Shown piece after piece: positions 1-5,431 of a stretch of 6,266 nucleotides of DNA. The DNA lies in NCBI GenBank assembly GCA_030613125.1, contig JAUWMO010000206.1, positions 1 to 6,266 on the forward strand, written 5' to 3'. Source of the DNA: Bacteroidota bacterium (GTDB lineage: Bacteria; Bacteroidota; Bacteroidia; Bacteroidales; VadinHA17). The notes under the pieces were generated by a model, which saw only the letters and a program-made list of their open reading frames with translations, was not told where the DNA came from and did no database searches. The translations under genes and the position numbers were made by a program. Numbering within the stretch: position 1 is the first letter of the stretch; every line of letters starts with the position of its first letter.

Positions 1-338
1 CAGATGAAGCTGACTCAAAACCATTACGGGCGTGGTCCGATTTCAACGGAATCTTTGAAGGAACTGAAAGCACCTCAGGCTTAATGGTCTTGCAACATCA
101 GGACAATCCTGACTATCCTGGTGACTGGGTTGAGTATCCAAATCTGGCATGGGTACAACCTACATTTCCAGCTTCAGGCACCAGGTATCCTCTCAGCACA
201 GAAGAATCTCTGATATTGCATTACAGATTAATAGTTCACGCCGGAGGGAGGCCCGATGTAGATATATCTGAGAAGAGGTGGGACGCATTTCATGAAACAT
301 CAACGCCGTCTTATATTTTTAAGACAACTGAGAAATGA
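1..338 (+). CDS. DUF6807 (PmoA-like) family protein, C-terminal part, cut by window edge
   Basis: The frame is open from position 3 (first complete codon) to a TGA at 336-338, so the start lies outside the window; the ATG at 84 is internal. The visible 111 residues begin DEADSKPLRAWSDFNG and carry features I associate with the C-terminal half of DUF6807 proteins: a W-x-DF-x-G strand, then G-L-x-V-x-QH-x-DNP-x-YP with a conserved His and Asn-Pro, a W-V-Q-P-x-FP segment, and a Y-R-L-I-V-H-x-G strand near the end. In this family those segments form a beta-sandwich. The biochemical function is not established; despite the 'PmoA' label there is no link to methane oxidation. Such genes often neighbour Gfo/Idh/MocA oxidoreductases and sugar-degrading enzymes, as here, where the next gene starts 70 bp downstream on the same strand. 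The family call rests on remembered motifs, not on a search. Confidence 0.75.
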   Translation, partial: DEADSKPLRAWSDFNGIFEGTESTSGLMVLQHQDNPDYPGDWVEYPNLAWVQPTFPASGTRYPLSTEESLILHYRLIVHAGGRPDVDISEKRWDAFHETSTPSYIFKTTEK

Positions 339-408
339 GTCTATTGAAAATACGTAACAATTTCTATATTATTATTATCAGTATTTTATCGACAAAACTT
401 ATGTAATC

Positions 409-1761
409 ATGGAAAATAATAAAAAAAATTCACCATCCACCCGAAGACAATTTGTAAAAACAACTACTGTCGTTGCCTTTGCTGCACCACTAATTTTAAA
501 ATCTTCAGTTATCAGCGGGAAGAGCACTTCTGTTCCAAGTGATAAAATTAATCTTGGTATAATTGGATGCGGTGGTATGGGCAAAGCTAATCTTAATGCT
601 TGTACAAGGCATCCTGATATCGTTGTAACAGCGGCATGTGATGTATGGAAGGAAAGATTAGATCCTGTTGTGGAACAACACAAAAAAACATGTACCGGTT
701 ATACTGATTACAGGGAATTGCTTCAGCAAAAAAATCTCGATGCTGTTATTATTGCTACTCCCGCGCATTGGCATGCCATTCAGGCTATTGAGGCAGCTAA
801 ATCCGGACTGGACATCTATCTGCAAAAACCCATGACAATGCATCTGGGTGAAAGCCTGGCAGTTCGAAATGCAGTTCAAAAGCATGATGTTATTTGTCAG
901 GTAGGAACCCAGATTCATGCTGGTGAACACTATCGTCGCATGGTCGAACTGGTTCGCTCAGGAAATTTGGGCGATATTGGCACCGTACGGAACTTTAACG
1001 TAATGAATGAAGCTCCAGATGGTATAGGTATAGGGAACAATACAGAGATAATACCCGAAGGAATGGACTGGGATATGTGGGTAGGTCCCGCGAGGATGCA
1101 GCCTTTCAATCCAAATTTGGTAAAAGATGCATTCTATCATGGTTTCTGGATGGATTTCAGTGGTGGATGGACTCCTGGAATGGCACCACATATAACTGAC
1201 TTGCCTATCTGGGCATTAGAGCTGGGTTACCCAACAGAGATTAGTGCAACCGGTGGAAGATACATCATTAAAGATGATGGTAATGCCTATGATAATCATG
1301 AGGTCCTCTGGCGTTATCCAAATCTAACCATGACCTGGATGAGTTCATTAACAAATAGCTATGGCTTTGATTTCTCGCGTGGTCAGGAGAGCAGGCGCAG
1401 GTTGGGGATATACTTTCATGGAGTAAATGGGACATTACATACTGATTATTCTACACACACGGTGTTGCCTGAAGATGACCGAATGAAGGATATGGAAACA
1501 CCTCCGAAATCAATTGCACCCTCTCCCGGGCATGAACTTGAATGGGTAGAGTGTATTAAGTCACGCCAACAGCCCTCATGCAATCCCGGATATCATATCA
1601 AAGTTGATGCCCCTATAGCCTTAAGTGTTTTGGCAATGAAACTTGGAAGATCTATAAGATTTGATCCGGATACAGAGCAAATTGTTGGAGATGAAAAAGC
1701 AGCCAAACTGGCAATTCCAGAATATCGCACACCTTGGAAATTCCCAACTGAATATTTGTAG
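409..1761 (+). CDS. Tat-exported Gfo/Idh/MocA family oxidoreductase
   Basis: A full-length 450-residue NAD(P)-dependent sugar oxidoreductase. Residues 11-31 form a twin-arginine signal (T-RR-QFVK at 11-17, then a hydrophobic stretch), so export of the folded, cofactor-loaded enzyme is expected. The Rossmann domain follows: GIIGCGGMG at 50-58 is the dinucleotide-binding glycine loop, and Asp78 at the end of the second strand suggests NAD(H) rather than NADP(H). The usual E-K-P motif appears as Q139-K140-P141, with the catalytic Lys kept. In the C-terminal domain, GMAPHITD (257-264) supplies an H-x-x-D pair (His261, Asp264) at the usual active-site place. Family members oxidise or reduce sugar hydroxyls, or use transient NAD-dependent oxidation for glycoside cleavage; the glycine-rich, His-containing GH109 signature is not seen. 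The ATG at 409 gives the signal directly at the N-terminus. No Shine-Dalgarno sequence is visible. The substrate is unknown. Confidence 0.93.
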   Translation: MENNKKNSPSTRRQFVKTTTVVAFAAPLILKSSVISGKSTSVPSDKINLGIIGCGGMGKANLNACTRHPDIVVTAACDVWKERLDPVVEQHKKTCTGYTDYRELLQQKNLDAVIIATPAHWHAIQAIEAAKSGLDIYLQKPMTMHLGESLAVRNAVQKHDVICQVGTQIHAGEHYRRMVELVRSGNLGDIGTVRNFNVMNEAPDGIGIGNNTEIIPEGMDWDMWVGPARMQPFNPNLVKDAFYHGFWMDFSGGWTPGMAPHITDLPIWALELGYPTEISATGGRYIIKDDGNAYDNHEVLWRYPNLTMTWMSSLTNSYGFDFSRGQESRRRLGIYFHGVNGTLHTDYSTHTVLPEDDRMKDMETPPKSIAPSPGHELEWVECIKSRQQPSCNPGYHIKVDAPIALSVLAMKLGRSIRFDPDTEQIVGDEKAAKLAIPEYRTPWKFPTEYL

Positions 1762-1801
1762 GTAGAAAGTGATTAAGTTAACCAATGAATAAATTGTAGT
1801 T

Positions 1802-2857
1802 ATGAATAATACTGATCGTAGGAGTTTTATTAAGAAAACAGCAATGGCTAGTCTGGGTTTGGGATTGGTAAGTACTGCTTCTGGTATTTATGAAAGGACA
1901 GATAAGGAAAAAGGAAAGAGGATAGGTATGATAGGATTAGATACCGGACATAGTGTAGCTTTTACAAAAGCACTTAATGACCCTTTGGCAGGTGATAAGT
2001 ATGGTGGATATAAAGTAGTTGCTGCATATCCAAAAGGTACTATTAATATTGAACATTGGAAAAAGAGAATTCCGGAATTCACAGAGGAGATAAAGAATCA
2101 AGGAGTTGAGATAGTGAACTCCATAGAGCAAATGTTAAAAAAGGTTGATGTTGTTTTGCTAACCTGTATTGATGGAAACAAACATCTTGAGCAAGCTTTA
2201 CCGGTATTGAAGGCAGGAAAACGATTATTTATTGATAAACCATTTGCAGGATCATTATCTGATGCTTATGCAATAGTTGAGGCAGCCAAACATTTTAATG
2301 TACCAATGTTTTCATCTTCTTCTCTAAGGTATATTGACGGAGCAAAGGAAATAGCTGAGGGAAAAATCGGAAAAGTTATTGGAGTGGAAGCTTATAGTCC
2401 GGCGCATATTGAGGAGCATCATCCTGATCTATTCTGGTATGGAGTGCATGGTGTAGAAATCCTATTTACTATCATGGGCACCGGTTGTAAAAGTGTAAAA
2501 CGAACTTTTACAGAAAATACTGACGTCGTTGTAGGTATATGGGAGGATGACCGCATTGGTTGTTATCGTGGAATACGTGAGGGAAAAGGAAGTTATGGAG
2601 GGACTGTTTTCGGGGAAGAGGGCATTGCTGTACTTGGGAAATATCAGGGCTACAGCCCTTTGCTTGAAAAGATTACGGAGTTCTTTAGTACAGGCATTGT
2701 CCCTGTTACTGCTGAAGAAACATTGGAAATATTTGCATTCATGCAAGCAGCTGAAGAAAGTAAAATGAGAGGCGGTATTTCGATTGATATAGAGTCAGTA
2801 ATGCAAAAAGCAAAAACTAAAGGATACAACATTTTTTCTGGCAGTAGGATTTTATAA
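1802..2857 (+). CDS. Tat-exported Gfo/Idh/MocA-like oxidoreductase with foreign C-terminal tail
   Basis: A 351-residue protein of a different Gfo/Idh/MocA branch from the gene before it, starting 40 bp after that gene's stop. A twin-arginine signal is present at residues 5-28 (D-RR-SFIKK, then a small-residue hydrophobic core). The Rossmann loop is shortened, GMIGLDTGH (42-50), a form I associate with a distinct subgroup of predicted oxidoreductases. The E-K-P motif is D145-K146-P147. In the C-terminal domain GVHGVE (214-219) gives His216 with Glu219 in place of the usual H-x-x-D. The body appears complete to about residue 338. The last 13-16 residues (about 336-351, KAKTKGYNIF then SGSRIL) are sulfatase-coding DNA read in another frame, so the native stop has been lost. 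The protein is probably still folded, as the tail follows the final helix. Substrate unknown; a role with its neighbours in sugar modification is inferred. Confidence 0.85.
   Translation: MNNTDRRSFIKKTAMASLGLGLVSTASGIYERTDKEKGKRIGMIGLDTGHSVAFTKALNDPLAGDKYGGYKVVAAYPKGTINIEHWKKRIPEFTEEIKNQGVEIVNSIEQMLKKVDVVLLTCIDGNKHLEQALPVLKAGKRLFIDKPFAGSLSDAYAIVEAAKHFNVPMFSSSSLRYIDGAKEIAEGKIGKVIGVEAYSPAHIEEHHPDLFWYGVHGVEILFTIMGTGCKSVKRTFTENTDVVVGIWEDDRIGCYRGIREGKGSYGGTVFGEEGIAVLGKYQGYSPLLEKITEFFSTGIVPVTAEETLEIFAFMQAAEESKMRGGISIDIESVMQKAKTKGYNIFSGSRIL
2802..2831. other. Gene-gene junction (deletion scar or assembly join)
   Basis: Two unrelated coding frames meet here. Upstream, the oxidoreductase reads normally to about SVMQKAK; downstream, the sulfatase frame, offset by +1, reads QKLKDTTFFLAVG. 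Recognisable protein of the two kinds abuts within about ten codons with no intergenic DNA. The meeting point falls in an A-rich run (2804-2821, CAAAAAGCAAAAACTAAA) containing a near-repeated CAAAAA unit, which could have provided microhomology for a deletion. The exact breakpoint cannot be fixed without a relative carrying both intact genes. Confidence 0.7.
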
Positions 2858-3644
2858 GCCTCATCTTCCATTTAATGCACCGAAGAAATACTGGGATTTG
2901 TATGATCCTGATGAAATTCCTGAGGCTGATTATAAGCAAATTCCTGAAAATGTAAAGTCAGATATTTGTTTACATGGTGATAATAATAGCTATGAACCAA
3001 GAACTCATTACAGATGGGTTAATGATACAAGTAATTATCAGATAACTCCGGATCGTCAGAAAATATTGAAACATGGGTATTGTGCAGCTGTAAGCTACAT
3101 TGATGCTCAAATTGGCAAAGTAATGGGTGAATTGAAAAGGTTGGGTTTGGACAAAAATACGATAGTAGTGTTATGGGGTGATCATGGATGGCATTTGGGA
3201 GACTATGGCATATGGGGAAAATTTACCAATTTTGATATTGCTCTTCGTAGTCCTCTGATTATAAAAATACCAGGAATAAATGATCCGGGGATATTTGCAG
3301 ATGGTATTGTTGAGACCGTTGATATTTTTCCTACTCTTGCTGACTTATGTGATCTTCCTATTCCCGGCCATCTAGAAGGTATAAGCATTAAACCTTTGAT
3401 ATATGACCCGGATGCTAAAGTCAAAAAATACTCTGTGGGTGAAAGAAATGCCTGGGGTGTACATGGAGTTACTTTGAGAAGTGAACAATATAGGTTGATG
3501 GTATGGAAAGGTAAAGATGGTGATACAATTGATATAGAGTTATTTGATTATTCTGAAAATCCCATGCCTTCTCTTAATATCGCTGATGATAATCCTGAAA
3601 TTGTCAAACAGCTTATGAGCGTGCTCAAAAATGATAAGATATAG
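2805..3644 (+). pseudogene. Iduronate-2-sulfatase-like sulfatase, 5'-truncated remnant
   Basis: From about 2805 a new frame encodes the C-terminal part of a type I sulfatase; the frame is closed upstream by TAA at 2799-2801. The sequence begins KQKLKDTTFFLAVGFYKPH and runs through NAPKKYWDLYDPDEIP to a TAG at 3642-3644. It keeps the active-site Lys-x-His (KPH at 2856-2864), the metal-binding Asp-His of LWGDHGWHLG (codons 3180-3185) and the Lys of WGKFTNFD (3219-3221), plus a normal C-terminal beta-sheet region. Missing are the signal peptide, the N-terminal metal Asp pair and the C/S-x-P-x-R formylglycine site. Intact relatives run to roughly 480-520 residues, so about 200 or more codons are absent. 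There is no ATG between 2802 and 2898; the nearest in-frame candidate start is TTG at 2898, which would discard the K-P-H motif. The sulfatase fold is clear; the iduronate-type subfamily is likely. Without the formylglycine residue it cannot be an active sulfatase. Confidence 0.85.
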
Positions 3645-3690
3645 AGTTGTTGAAAAGATTGAAGATTTAGTTAATATTATACTTAATTAA

Positions 3691-3713
3691 CCGCAGAGAT
3701 CGGAGGCACAGAG
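3691..3713. repeat. Possible dispersed intergenic repeat fragment (CGCAGAG...GCACAGAG)
   Basis: The segment between the sulfatase remnant and the palindrome contains CCGCAGAGAT followed by GGCACAGAG, two related copies of an (A/C)GCAGAG-like unit about a dozen bases apart. It is GC-richer than the surrounding AT-rich spacer. Similar 'cagag' unit strings occur between genes in many environmental bacterial genomes, but only one copy is present here, so calling it a repeat is inference. Confidence 0.25.
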
Positions 3714-3792
3714 TATACCTGACTTAGACTTTACGGTCCATCATAGAATAATTCATTTATTATAAATACCTTTTATCTTTTACCGCTTACTT

Positions 3793-3812
3793 CCTGCCTT
3801 CCGGAAGGCAGG
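3793..3812. terminator. Perfect 20-bp palindrome between convergent genes, probable bidirectional terminator
   Basis: CCTGCCTTCC is followed immediately by its exact reverse complement. As RNA it would form an 8-bp stem closed by CCGG on either strand. It lies 8 bp past the stop of the minus-strand phosphoesterase gene and about 150 bp past the stop of the plus-strand sulfatase remnant, where a shared terminator would be expected. On the plus strand it is followed by a T-rich run (CTTACTTTTT); on the minus strand the following tract is not U-rich, so termination there is less certain. The palindrome is flanked by an 8-bp direct repeat, GCTTACTT, at 3785-3792 and 3812-3819, which may mean it is a small mobile palindromic repeat. 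Confidence 0.6.
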
Positions 3813-3820
3813 CTTACTTT

Positions 3821-4654
3821 TTACCTGACATCTACTTTCTCCCAACTCATATTACCGTTATCTATTGAAAACAATAAATAGCCTCTTGTTCCACCATCTA
3901 ATTTATGTGGATACATTGAACCAACAATAAAATGATCAATTCCTGAAAATTCTGTATGCTCAAAAGTATGGTAATGACCTGACACATATGCATCAACTTT
4001 GTTGTCTTTCAATAAAGAGATAAGTTTATACCTTTCTTCAGCACTTGTTAATCGATATATGGATGGGGATAATCCAGTGTATATAGGAAAATGACTTGTA
4101 ATAACGGTAAAAGCAGGCTTATTTTTCAATTCTTTTTCCAACCAGATGAACTGGGTTTTGCCAATCAAACCGGATGCTGAATCCAGAAATATAATTTTCA
4201 GGTGACTGGAGAAATTTATTGAATAACATGATGGGCCATAATATTCTTCCCATAGTTTCCAGCCATTCCTCTGATACAAATCATGATTCCCGATAGTTAC
4301 ATAATATGGAATACCAATATCTTGCAGGTTATTTTTACATAGGATGTGTTCTGCATCAAGGCCATTATCAGTTAAATCGCCAGTTATAACAAAGAAGTCT
4401 ATTCCAAGCTGTATAACGTCGTCTTTAAAACAGTCTAAATAATGTATGTTTTTTTCAGTTATATGAATATCGGCGAACAAAGCAAATTTATAGTTCATTG
4501 TATCAATTGGAACAGCTTCAGGTAACTTTGTAGTGAAAGACAGACTCTCTGTCACCCTCTGTTCTGTACTGGCATGAATCAGAAAAGCAGAAATATCTTT
4601 CTTACAGCCAAATAGAATTAAGAGCATTATCAGATAAACAGGTTTTCGTAACAT
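3821..4654 (-). CDS. Calcineurin-like metallophosphoesterase, predicted lipoprotein
   Basis: A 277-residue protein when started at the ATG at 4654. The frame extends upstream to a TTG at 4678, but the ATG puts a classic signal directly at the N-terminus: MLRKP, a hydrophobic stretch, then LFG-C17 as lipobox, followed by KKD. The mature protein is thus probably membrane-anchored on the periplasmic side or the outer membrane. The catalytic domain has all the two-metal motifs of the calcineurin-like fold, numbered from the ATG: D62-x-H64 (ADIHIT), G92-D93 (TGDLTDNG), G122-N-H124-D (IGNHD), H188 (SHFP) and G226-H227-x-H229 (GHYH). All metal ligands are present, so a metal-dependent phosphomono- or phosphodiesterase is expected; the substrate is not evident, and a CpdA-like cyclic-nucleotide activity is only one possibility. 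It converges on the sulfatase remnant and stands apart from the next minus-strand ORF by about 300 bp, so it probably has its own promoter. Confidence 0.9.
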   Translation of the reverse strand: MLRKPVYLIMLLILFGCKKDISAFLIHASTEQRVTESLSFTTKLPEAVPIDTMNYKFALFADIHITEKNIHYLDCFKDDVIQLGIDFFVITGDLTDNGLDAEHILCKNNLQDIGIPYYVTIGNHDLYQRNGWKLWEEYYGPSCYSINFSSHLKIIFLDSASGLIGKTQFIWLEKELKNKPAFTVITSHFPIYTGLSPSIYRLTSAEERYKLISLLKDNKVDAYVSGHYHTFEHTEFSGIDHFIVGSMYPHKLDGGTRGYLLFSIDNGNMSWEKVDVR

Positions 4655-4727
4655 GGTAAAACAATTAATGTCTGTCAATAATAAAATTATTTTTGTATCG
4701 GAATTTACTCACTTCGTTCATGAAATC

Positions 4728-4746
4728 GTCACGCTTGCAGCGTGAC
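4728..4746. repeat. Perfect 7-bp stem-loop, possible dispersed palindromic repeat
   Basis: GTCACGC and GCGTGAC form a perfect 7-bp stem with the 5-base loop TTGCA. It is markedly GC-richer than the surrounding DNA. Next to it, 4714-4723 contains the short palindrome TTCATGAA. The position, about 75 bp upstream of the phosphoesterase start, and the lack of a following T-run on either strand argue against a normal terminator. It may be a dispersed repetitive palindrome or an operator; only one copy lies in the window. Confidence 0.4.
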
Positions 4747-4809
4747 TAAGTTCAAAGTTATTCATTGATATATACCGAGTTATATCGTTTAAATAATCAT
4801 TCTCGTATT

Positions 4810-4833
4810 AAAGGCTAAGGCTAAGGCTAAGGG
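4810..4833 (+). repeat. Left GGCTAA hexamer array (about 3.5 units)
   Basis: Tandem GGCTAA units preceded by AAA and ending in GGG. The final AAGGGA (4829-4834) can also pair with TCCCTT at 4844-4849, giving a 6-bp stem with a 9-base loop just inside the array. Confidence 0.85.
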
Positions 4834-4959
4834 ATTTGACTGCTCCCTTTAAACTTATTAAATTCAATTTGTCTCATTTTTTTTAGACATACCTTTCCTG
4901 TTTTCTTTTGTTTATTTATTTGAAATTTTCCAGCATTTTTCTCATAGTTTCAGCATTCT

Positions 4960-5253
4960 TTAGCTTGTGTCTATTTTAATCTGCCTTGAAGGTATTATCT
5001 CGTCAGGCTCTATCCCTAATTTTTTACGCATGTCATATTGATATGTAAAAAGGAATAGCTCACGTAATGTTATTTTCCCTGTTATATATTCCAATTTTAT
5101 TTCCTTAATGTGCAAATGCTTTTTACTCGCTCCCACAAACCTTTCCCACTTGCTGCTCGTGAGATCACCCGCCTGAACTATTCGGGCAGGCTTTGTTAAG
5201 TTGCCATACAGGCCCTGTGAAATAGTGGCAAAGCCACTGCTGCAGAGCAGCAT
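4960..5253 (-). CDS. Hypothetical protein, 97 residues, unrecognised
   Basis: Opens with ATG at 5253 and ends with TAA at 4960-4962. The frame stays open upstream to a TAG near 5307, with no other ATG, so this ATG is the only sensible start. I recognise no family. The first 30 residues (MLLCSSGFATISQG to IVQAGDL) coincide with DNA rich in hairpins and may not be true protein sequence. The remainder, SSKWERFVGASKKH through YITGKITLRELFLF to MRKKLGIEPDEI, is charged, helix-like and resembles a genuine small soluble protein. No signal peptide, membrane span or metal motif is evident. It lies inside the segment bounded by hexamer arrays, with more than 170 bp of non-coding DNA on each side, so it is not obviously part of an operon. 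It could be a small gene carried by an element, a decayed fragment, or a chance ORF over a structured sequence. Confidence 0.4.
   Translation of the reverse strand: MLLCSSGFATISQGLYGNLTKPARIVQAGDLTSSKWERFVGASKKHLHIKEIKLEYITGKITLRELFLFTYQYDMRKKLGIEPDEIIPSRQIKIDTS
5224..5251. repeat. Two back-to-back perfect hairpins
   Basis: AGTGGC-AAA-GCCACT (5224-5238) is directly followed by GCTGC-AGA-GCAGC (5239-5251), two perfect stems of 6 and 5 bp with 3-base loops and no spacer. They cover codons 1-10 of the minus-strand hypothetical ORF, an unusual place for such structure in a gene that is to be translated. They could reduce initiation, or mark this as a structured RNA or DNA element instead of coding sequence. 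Confidence 0.55.
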
Positions 5254-5328
5254 TTTACGGGGCAGGCATCTCTGAAAAATCTTTGATCTTTTATTATTTA
5301 TGCCCTAAACTTCTAAAACCTCTTGCCT

Positions 5329-5358
5329 CCCTCAGCCTCAGCCTTAGCCTTAGCCTTT
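5329..5358 (-). repeat. Right GGCTAA/GGCTGA hexamer array (about 4.5 units)
   Basis: Read on the minus strand, this is AAA followed by two GGCTAA units and two GGCTGA units, ending GGG. It is the inverted counterpart of the array at 4810-4833, with one extra unit and A-to-G variation in the inner units. Confidence 0.85.
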
Positions 5359-5431
5359 GAAGCATTGAATTTCAAAATTAGAATATTATTTATATTTATT
5401 GAATTTTTAATTAATTTGCGAAGCTATGTTC

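Larger units (their letters stand above)
4655..4959. other. Non-coding gap upstream of the phosphoesterase gene
   Basis: No open reading frame with protein-like composition is seen. The gap holds, from left to right on the plus strand, the AT-rich upstream region of the phosphoesterase gene (a TTGACA-like hexamer occurs on the minus strand but without a convincing partner box), a GC-rich perfect hairpin at 4728-4746, a weak GATATA/TATATC inverted repeat at 4767-4786, the left hexamer array at 4810-4833, and a T-rich stretch from about 4858 to 4930. Confidence 0.6.
4810..5358. mobile_element. Candidate small element bounded by inverted hexamer arrays
   Basis: The two ends are inverted copies of a tandem hexamer array. 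The left end (4810-4833) reads AAAGG followed by CTAAGG units; the right end (5329-5358), read on the minus strand, starts with the same AAAGGCTAAGGCTAAGGCT and continues with GGCTGA units. The matching outermost AAA and the same orientation into the segment make this look like terminal inverted repeats. The interior holds one 97-codon ORF of unknown function and several short hairpins. No transposase and no clear flanking target duplication are visible, so a non-autonomous element is possible, but two independently expanded intergenic repeats would look the same. Confidence 0.35.

Noticed and set aside
84..338. A small complete gene starting at ATG 84
   Set aside because: The frame is open to the left edge and the preceding residues (RAWSDFNGIFEG) belong to the same domain, so the ATG is an internal Met.
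2801..2831. Programmed frameshift fusing the oxidoreductase to the sulfatase
   Set aside because: The sulfatase frame is +1 relative to the upstream gene, so the common -1 slippage on A-runs would not reach it, and the fused product would still lack the formylglycine site.
2898..3644. An independent 248-residue gene starting at the TTG at 2898
   Set aside because: Sulfatase homology clearly continues upstream of this codon (FFLAVGFYKPH...YWDL), so the TTG is just an internal Leu codon of a truncated gene.
4655..4678. Longer N-terminus for the phosphoesterase starting at the TTG at 4678
   Set aside because: The eight extra residues (TDINCFT region) would sit before the signal peptide; the ATG at 4654 gives a standard lipoprotein signal at once.
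4655..4720. Sigma-70-type promoter with TTGACA upstream of the phosphoesterase
   Set aside because: No matching -10 box at a workable distance before the start, and no clear Bacteroidota-type TAnnTTTG box either.
4767..4786. GATATA/TATATC inverted repeat as an operator
   Set aside because: Six AT-only base pairs with an 8-base loop are expected by chance in DNA of this composition.
4960..5253. Assignment of the orphan ORF to the four-helix-bundle (23S intervening sequence) family
   Set aside because: The size and an intergenic setting with hexamer repeats suggested it, but the characteristic helices and the IPLNIAEG-like motif of that family are absent.
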